NCBI RefSeq assembly: GCF_047495875.1
Contig: NC_092475.1
Coordinates: 12,800,501 to 12,864,500, forward strand
Length of the DNA: 64,000 bases
Origin: Pithys albifrons albifrons
Lineage: Eukaryota > Chordata > Aves > Passeriformes > Thamnophilidae
Direction of reading: 5' to 3'
Each line of letters starts with the position of its first letter. The stretch's first letter is position 1. The notes under the pieces are model-generated. The model worked only from the letters and a program-made list of their open reading frames with translations. It made no database searches and was not told the DNA's origin. The position numbers were made by a program, and so were the translations under genes. Positions 57,818 to 64,000 of this stretch are shown here, in pieces.

Positions 57818-59362
57818 TACCTCCTGCCCATGTGCCCATCATGCCATAGCAACACAGCATGATGTCCCCATGAAGCCAAGGTGAGCCAGGCACTGATGTG
57901 TGATGGCACAGGGCACACCACGTGCTACAACCCTACCTGAAAATCAACCACCACCCATCACCAGGTGGGTGTTGGCAGCAGAAAACCTCCAGATGGAGAA
58001 AGGGTGTTGTTTGCCAACACTTCCAAAAAGAGAGGGTTTATTGCCAGCCAGGTAGTGATGGGAAGCCACTCTGGAAGGGAGACTTGCCTGAGCACAGAGG
58101 AGGCAGCTCAGCAGGGGGAGGTTTTGTCTTTGTTCCAGGACCAAGGTTGCTCATGCAAAGGCTGGAGCTGGAGCCTCTCTCCTCGCTGCAGCTCCTTGCT
58201 GTAGTTCATACAGGGTTTTTGCATACACAGCTGTTTCCTGCCTTGGCTGCCATGTCTTTGGGTTTGAATACAGTGACAAATGACAAGCAATTCAATGTAA
58301 AAGGTTTAGACATCGCTCAGACTCTTGCTCTAAAAATGTAACTTGACCCTTGGGATGTTTTTTAATGCACCCTCGTGAAAAAAATCTCAAGCTGATGGAA
58401 AGAGGTGAGTCCAAACTCACTGAGAGCCATGGGATTGGAATTTTCTTTAAGAGCTCAGAAGTAAATAAAGAAAATACAGGTGCAGGTTACTGATCCCCTG
58501 TGATGTGTTTCTTGTCCTGGGATGTCCTGACATTACCCTCAGATTGCATTAAGCCTCCCAGTGCCTCTGCAAGGGACAGGCTGCTGCTCCCACTGGGGAG
58601 GTGACCAACTCAGAGAGAGCTGAAATCAGCACAGGAATTCCCATGCAGGATGGGAGCTGGAGGGGGAAGGTGGATTTGCTGTGTGCCAGACCCCAGTCCT
58701 GGCTCCAGCCCACCCATGGATTATCAGAAGCTGGAGCCCCTTGTTCAAGCACAGCAGCTGTGTCCTAATGGGGAAATCCCAAATCCACCATCACTTCTGT
58801 ATTTCCTTATCCCTTCAGCATCATCATCCAGAGCACCCTCCACACCACCAACCCCTTCACAATTTGCTCTGCCCAGGGACCACCTCTACATTTCCATAAT
58901 GTGGTTCTTCGCTGCTGTTTCTGTCACTTTATTTCTCTTTCTTCCCCCGCATGAGTTTTTGCAAGTTAAGGGAGTTTTCAACCACTGGATGTGGGGTGCA
59001 GGGAGCAGGAGAGGAGGGAAGGAGGATGGATGGGCAAGAGCAGGCAAAGAGATGGCACAGGTGTGATGTGGGGAGGACGGGTGGAAGGGAGTGTGGGAGG
59101 GTTGGGGAGGAGGCAGGGTTGGTTTATTTGGGGAAAACTTCTTCTTATTTGTGCTAGTGACCAGAAGCAAACAGAAAAATTTGGTTTCTACTGGCCTTTC
59201 TTTTGCTGTGGGAAAAGAGGAAGGAAAGAGGAGGAATGTCAGGAGGGAAAGAAAATAGGAGAGAGGTGACTCTCATGGAGAAATGGAAATACTTAGGAAA
59301 AAATTGTTACCCTTGGGAAGAGAATGGCTTTGCCCAGTGTGGATATCCCAGCAGTGTTACAG
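57818..59362. other. Unique intronic sequence, nothing recognised
   Basis: Includes a purine-rich stretch at about 58990-59120. The open frames through it have no recognisable domain. Confidence 0.4.
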
Positions 59363-59544
59363 TCATAGAATCACAAGAATGGATTGGGTTGGAAAAGACC
59401 TCTGAGATCATCAAGTCCAACCCTTGGTCCAACTCCAGTCCCTTTACCAGATCATGGCACTCAGTGCCACGGCCAAGCTCAGGTTAAAAACCTCCAGGGA
59501 TGGGGAATCCACCCCCTCTCTGGGCAGCCCATTCCAATGCCTGA
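59363..59544 (-). mobile_element. CR1 LINE, short 3' end, young subfamily
   Basis: Tail TCATAGAATCACAAGAATGG, truncated after CCCATTCCAATGCCTGA. The truncation abuts a 17-bp hairpin. Confidence 0.96.
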
Positions 59545-59561
59545 TGTCCACAATGTGGACA
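59545..59561. repeat. 7-bp stem hairpin at a CR1 truncation junction
   Basis: TGTCCAC-aat-GTGGACA starts at the first base after the CR1 homology ends. Confidence 0.9.
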
Positions 59562-60226
59562 AGCAGCTGCTGAGGCTTCCATGGATCCACAGGAAGTCCT
59601 GGCTGGGCTGGAACCACACCAGGGCTGGGACCTGGGGGTGTGGGGAAGGCAGGGCAGGGGGCAGAGACACACTGTGCATCAGTGGTGAGGTGGGTGCTTT
59701 GAATAAATGAGATTTCAGAAGGGATTTGGCAGAACATATTCGACAGAAACAGAGGGCAATCAAGGTCAGAGCTCAGCAATCTCCAACAGAGTGCAAACAT
59801 ATTTCCATAAATATTAAATAGAGACAGAGCAGGCTGAGGGTGTCTCTGCTCATCAGGTGGGACAGTGCTGGGGTGGGGGGAGCCAGGACCCCCTGGTGGG
59901 TGGACAGCACTGCTTGGAGCCCACTACCCCTGCCTTAGAAACCCAGAACTGTGTCAGAGGAGGCTGCTGTACTGGGGCCCACCAAACCCCAGCCTGTTCT
60001 CCCATGGTGCTGCCATGGGCTGCAGCTGCCCTGCTCCTTCCTGCTCTGCCATGGCCAGGAGGAGTGAGGGCAGAGCCACATATTTCTCTGTGTGGAAACA
60101 TCATTTGGGGCATGTAGCAGCTGTTATGACCTGACACGGGCCTTGTAGATGTTTAGAGTTGGGTTGGAGGGGCTGGTGACTCTCCCTGGGTCTGCATCTC
60201 CCCGGTGCTTCTCATGGTGAGAGAAG
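59562..60226. other. Unique intronic sequence, nothing recognised
   Basis: Lies between two CR1 copies of opposite orientation. Confidence 0.4.
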
Positions 60227-60475
60227 CTTAAGCTCTGCCAGGGGAAATTTTAGAGTTGGAGATCAGAAAAAAATTCTTTGCAGAGAGAGTGCTCAGGCAT
60301 TGGAATGGGCTGCCCAGAGAGGGGGTGGATTCCCCATCCCTGGAGGTTTTTAACCTGAGTTTGGCTGTGGCACTGAGTGCCATGATCTGGTAAAGGGACT
60401 GGAGTTGGAGCAAGGGTTGGACTTGATGATCTTGGAGGTCTTTTCCAACCCAGTTGATTCTGTGATTCTATGATT
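60227..60475 (+). mobile_element. CR1 LINE, short 3' end, young subfamily
   Basis: From CTTAAGCTCTGCCAGGGGAA to GGTCTTTTCCAACCCAGTTG and tail ATTCTGTGATTCTATGATT. Confidence 0.96.
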
Positions 60476-60924
60476 TTATCTTTGTGAGCCCTTTAAAGGC
60501 ACTAACACTTCCTTGAGCCCGGTGGGGTGACCTTTTTCTGCTCACAGCAAGCTGGTGCAAGGGCAAAAAAGCTGCAGCCACAGCCTGATAGTTCTTAGTT
60601 TCTATTTATTGAGTGGAAACAAATTATTTGAAAACTAATAAAAGTTTTCAGTGGCAAAAAGCACATCCACGCTGCAAAATGTCACATTTCCTGTTAGCTG
60701 TGGAACCTGTTTATGTAGAGGGGAGAGAAGAAAATGGTACATGGGGTGAACTGTAGTAGAATGGCAAGTGCCAGGCTGAAATTCCTGAAGTTTTTGATTG
60801 ACGTTGCAACCTGAATAGCTGTTTCCCAACACGATGGGGCTTTGGTCTGGAACAGAGTGGAAACCAGTAAAGCAACTCAGCAGTAACCCAGCTGGCTTCT
60901 CCTACATGCGAAGCGGAAAAGCAG
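60476..60924. other. Unique intronic sequence, nothing recognised
   Basis: No repeat or exon recognised. Confidence 0.4.
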
Positions 60925-61035
60925 CCCCTGACCTTGAACATGCCCAAGGATGGGGCACCCACAGCTTCTCTGGGCAACCTGTGCCAGAGCCTGCCCACCC
61001 TCATTGTAAAAACTTCTCCCTTTTGTCAAAAAAGC
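60925..61035 (-). mobile_element. CR1 internal fragment without tail
   Basis: CCTTGAACATGCCCAAGGAT, GGGCACCCACAGCTTCTCTG and CCTGCCCACCCTCATTG match the ORF2-end/UTR boundary region. Both ends are lost. Confidence 0.8.
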
Positions 61036-62480
61036 CACGTAAGATGTGCCAGTCCTTGTCTAAGTGATTGGGAATCCCTGATCCCGGCAGGCAGAAAGTA
61101 CTTCCAGTACGTCAATATTTCACTGATTTTGAATCATTGCCTGTTAAAATAACTTATTTGAAATAATCCATATCCCAATGCAATGCACAGGCAGCAGTGC
61201 CCTTTAGAGCAAGTTCATGCTCTTGGGAAGAGCCTAAATAATTAAATACATCAACAAGAGCAGTAGTTGGGTGACCAGCAGCAAAAACTTCGCTGAGTTC
61301 CCCATGTTTCAGTCCTGAATTAATTTGCACTGACAATTTTGTGTTATGTGCTTTCAGGTTCTGACCAGTTTGGCTTTCTGCTTATTAATGGTTCAGTATT
61401 TAAAACTGAACTCCCAAACATGAGCCCTTGGTGGAAAATAGTAATAACACAACCCTACATGAAGGGTTCTTTGTATTAAGCAGAGCCCTGTTTGCAATTC
61501 CCTGCTAGTGTTTTTCTCAGAGGCAATAAATGAAAGAAATATGTCTTTTTAAATTTTATAAAACTCAGAAAAATGGTTTTAAACAGCTTTTCTTCACCTC
61601 CTATAATTATTTATTTTCAAACAGTCCTTCAGGGTAATGTTCCGTTTTCTTATTTCACACTCCTTTTTCTCATAAATGAACCATCACTTCAATAAATCAT
61701 TATGAAAACAGAGACTAACACAAACCCTGAAAGGTTGAAAGATTTATGTAACACATTTATGTTTTCCATTTTCTCATTCTGGTACTCCACTGCTAAAGCT
61801 AAGCTAATAAAAGCTGCTATTAATATTTCTTGTTGCCTGGCAACCACAGAGAGGGAGTAATAGCTTTAGCTAGAAAAATAGATGACCGATAAGGAAAAAT
61901 TCAATTCTTTTATTATCTCAAGGGAAAATGGGCTTTTACTGGAACATTATGATGTACGAGTGTGAAGTTGAATACAAAGGATATTTTTTCAGTTGTTTTT
62001 CTCTTTTTAATGAACGTTATTTTACCTTCACCAACTCATTTAAAGCGTTTGCCCCACCTACTTGTGAGCTTAATTTAGCAACACCCACACATGCTTCTGG
62101 CTTTAAGTATCTGTTGGCATTTTCACTTGGAAGCCCCTTCCCACCACTCCTCCCCCACCCCGAGCCTGAGCGCTTGGCCATAAAATCTCACTCCAGGTCG
62201 GAACCTGCAAGACAAGATTCCCAATCAAAGGGTAGATTGTTCTTGTGTGTGTTTAAAACATGCCTTCCCAGAGGAAGGGGCACGTGTGGAGAGGAACTTT
62301 CTGAAGTTTTAGCCGCTGTGGCTGGGCTGTCTGTGCTCAGGGAGAGCAGGAATGCTGCTGCTCCTGCCTGTGCTCTCGGAGCAGCTGGGAATGCTGCAGG
62401 GACAAATGCAGAGGTGGTGCCTGCAGGCAGAAGTGTGGGTGCCTGTGGGAACACCAGGCCCTGTGCTGGTGGGCAGGGCA
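61036..62480. other. AT-rich unique block with an RFX-type X-box; candidate non-coding element
   Basis: 61070-62060 is AT-rich and repeat-free. It contains GTTGCCTGGCAAC at 61832-61844, a near-ideal RFX X-box with a 1-nt spacer. 62060-62480 becomes GC-richer without recognisable features. Confidence 0.4.
61832..61844. promoter_or_regulatory. RFX X-box-like palindrome
   Basis: GTTGCC-T-GGCAAC. Two perfect inverted half-sites match the RFX-family consensus RYYNYY-N(1-3)-RRNRAC. Function is not shown by sequence alone. Confidence 0.45.
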
Positions 62481-63208
62481 AACAGTGTCATCCCAGGCTG
62501 AACCCCCTCAGGCTGGGGGATGAACACACAAGAGAAGCCCTGCAGAGAAGGACTTGGAGGTGCTGGGGGAGGAAAGGCTGGACATGGCCTGGCCTTGTGC
62601 TCTGGCACCCAAAAATCCCCCATGCCCTGGGCTCATCCCACAGCATGGGCAGCAGGGCAGGGGGGGATTCTGTCCCTCTGACCCGTTCAGGTGAGACCCC
62701 ACCTGCAGAGCTGCCTCCAGCTCTGGGGTCCCCAGCACAAGAAGGGTATGGCCCTTCTGGAACAAGTCCAGAGGAGGTCACCGAGATGCTCCAAGGGCTG
62801 GAGCCCCTCTGCTCTGGAGCCAGGCTGGGAGAGCTGGGGGTGTTCACCTGGGGAAGAGAAGGCTCCAGGGAGAGCTTAGAGCCCCTTCTAGTGCCTAAAG
62901 GAAAGATGGGGGCAGACTTTTCATCAGGGCATGTTGCAATAGAACAAGGAGGGGATGGTTTTATACTAAAAGAAGGTCGATTTAGATTAAATATAAAGAC
63001 GTTATTTACAATGAAGGTGAGGAGACCCTGGCACAGGTTGCCCAGATAAACTGGGGCTGCCCCATCCCTGGAAGTATCCAGTGCAAGGTTGGACAGGGCT
63101 TGGAGCAACCTGGGCTGGTGGGAGGTGTTGTCCCTGTCCATAGTAGGGTATTGGACTAAAGGACCTTTACAAGTCCCTTCCAATCCATACAATTGTATGA
63201 TTCTATGA
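62481..63208 (+). mobile_element. CR1 LINE fragment, long (~730 bp), mid-age subfamily
   Basis: Upstream ORF2 text (GGACTTGGAGGTGCTGGGGG), then CCACCTGCAGAGCTGCCTCC, GAACAAGTCCAGAGGAGGTC, GGGGTGTTCACCTGGGGAAG, and the 3' end CAAGTCCCTTCCAATCCATA with tail TGTATGATTCTATGAA. Open frames of 373 and 358 codons run across it on opposite strands but are not genes. Confidence 0.93.
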
Positions 63209-63783
63209 ATACAGGTGCTCTTGCTCTGTGGGAGAGGTCCTTCCTGAGCTTCCCAGTCATCCTGAACACCAGTAAAAGCTCCCTGTGGAGCAGCAGCCCC
63301 TCTTTCCACATGGCAGATGCAGATGCTTCTGAGTGGTCTCTTGTCAAGCACTGCTGGGAGAGGGTTGGGGTGATGTGAGTCACACTCAGGTCCCAGCTCA
63401 GCGAGTGCTCGGGTAACAGCAGAGCTTCTGAGGGCTGGGCTGTGCATGAGAAGAGTGAACCTGAGGGGCCAAGAGCCTACCAATATGCTTGTGTTGTTGG
63501 TGTCTGGGTTCATCCATGAGTATCCTGTTTCTGAGATATGAGAAAGTAGGGTGTCATGATACACCTTTCACACAGGGGAACTGTTGTGACAGCTGAGAAG
63601 CAAAGCAGATGGGGACTTCACTTGGTAATGCAAGAATTTATCCCTGAACAAGGGGAAGAGAGAAGGTGAGGTGTCACTTGGCCTGCCAGGTCTGGGAAAG
63701 GGTGGCTGTCACCTGCCAGGGTGGGGATGTCACATGGGTACCTGGCTTTTTTCCTGAAAACCTCTCATAGCCACCTCCTCAAC
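63209..63783. other. Unique intronic sequence, nothing recognised
   Basis: No repeat or exon recognised. Confidence 0.4.
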
Positions 63784-63823
63784 AGGAGGTCCCTTCCAAC
63801 CCCAAACCATTCTAGGATTCTGT
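63784..63823 (+). mobile_element. CR1 3'-terminal fragment
   Basis: AGGAGGTCCCTTCCAACCCC then AAACCATTCTAGGATTCTGTG. Forty terminal bases only. Confidence 0.8.
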
Positions 63824-64000
63824 GTCCCAGAGCAAGGGGATGCAGGAAAGCAATAAAATGTGCCCTTACCCACAACACCACATCCTACCACGCTGGAAGG
63901 GTCTTGCCCAGCAGGGGCCAACGTATATGTGTGTAAATCTGGCTGTGGAATTGTCTCTGTTGCCTGTGTCTCTTTTGATTTTTTGCTGCAAACTGTGTCC

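Larger units (their letters stand above)
54623..64000 (+). other. TOX2: TOX2 intron 3 (5' part; continues beyond window)
   Basis: Starts at the GTCAGT donor after exon 3. I searched the frames to the end of the window for the next TOX2 coding block (QEM...-like start, or the SPSPPGSKSATPSPSSS and HMG-box segments) and found none, so the intron is longer than 9.4 kb. Confidence 0.85.

Noticed and set aside
61928..63049. 373-codon open frame, longest in the window
   Set aside because: Its second half is CR1 in sense orientation but not in the ORF2 frame; the first half is AT-rich intron. No domain, no start context, and an opposing 358-codon frame overlaps it.
54623..64000. Next TOX2 exon or the HMG box inside the window
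   Set aside because: No frame carries the expected SPSPPGSKSATPSPSSS or HMG-box sequence.

Overview
This is vertebrate, almost certainly avian, nuclear DNA: a stretch of introns from one large gene on the + strand. Two exons can be read directly, at 24687-24752 (22 codons) and 54377-54622 (82 codons). Both have good splice signals and both are in phase 0. Their products match the N-terminal part of TOX2, an HMG-box transcription factor of the TOX family ('thymocyte selection-associated HMG box'; it is not a toxin). By analogy with human TOX2 they are coding exons 2 and 3. Exon 1 and promoter lie upstream of the window, and the exons for the rest of the protein, including the HMG box, lie downstream. 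The window therefore holds at least 24.7 kb of intron 1, all of intron 2 (29.6 kb) and at least 9.4 kb of intron 3. I see no second protein-coding gene; the other long open frames lie in repeats or repeat-rich sequence.

The bird assignment rests on about 35 fragments of the CR1 LINE, most recognisable by the 3' tail built from ATTCTATGAT. My hand tally of recognisable CR1 is near one fifth of the window, which is high for a bird. One subfamily is very uniform between copies and several copies keep the last 100-150 codons of ORF2 open, so it was active fairly recently. High CR1 load is typical of woodpeckers and allies (Piciformes) and hoopoe/hornbill relatives; that lineage guess is inference only.

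Layout. 1-24686: intron 1, with CR1 copies, a CR1-tail-derived tandem array (about 8010-8566), an (ATC)n microsatellite (18697-18755), a pyrimidine tract plus 15-bp minisatellite (20528-21080), and a tRNA-Gln-like relic and 5S rRNA-like fragment (23255-23328, 23774-23825) within 1.5 kb of exon 2. 24753-54376: intron 2, with two ~145-bp inverted-repeat arms 1.45 kb apart (28247-29993), a 26-bp perfect palindrome (31465-31490), and a CR1 piece bracketed by 84-bp direct repeats (47171-47536). 54623-64000: intron 3, with CR1 copies and AT-rich unique blocks. Between the repeats are unique AT-rich blocks that look like candidate conserved non-coding elements, but conservation cannot be judged from one sequence.

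I found no new multi-gene system. The notable items are structural: the inverted-repeat pair, the tandemised CR1 tails with higher-order periodicity, the bracketed CR1 insert, the Pol III-derived relics, and several unusually perfect palindromes.
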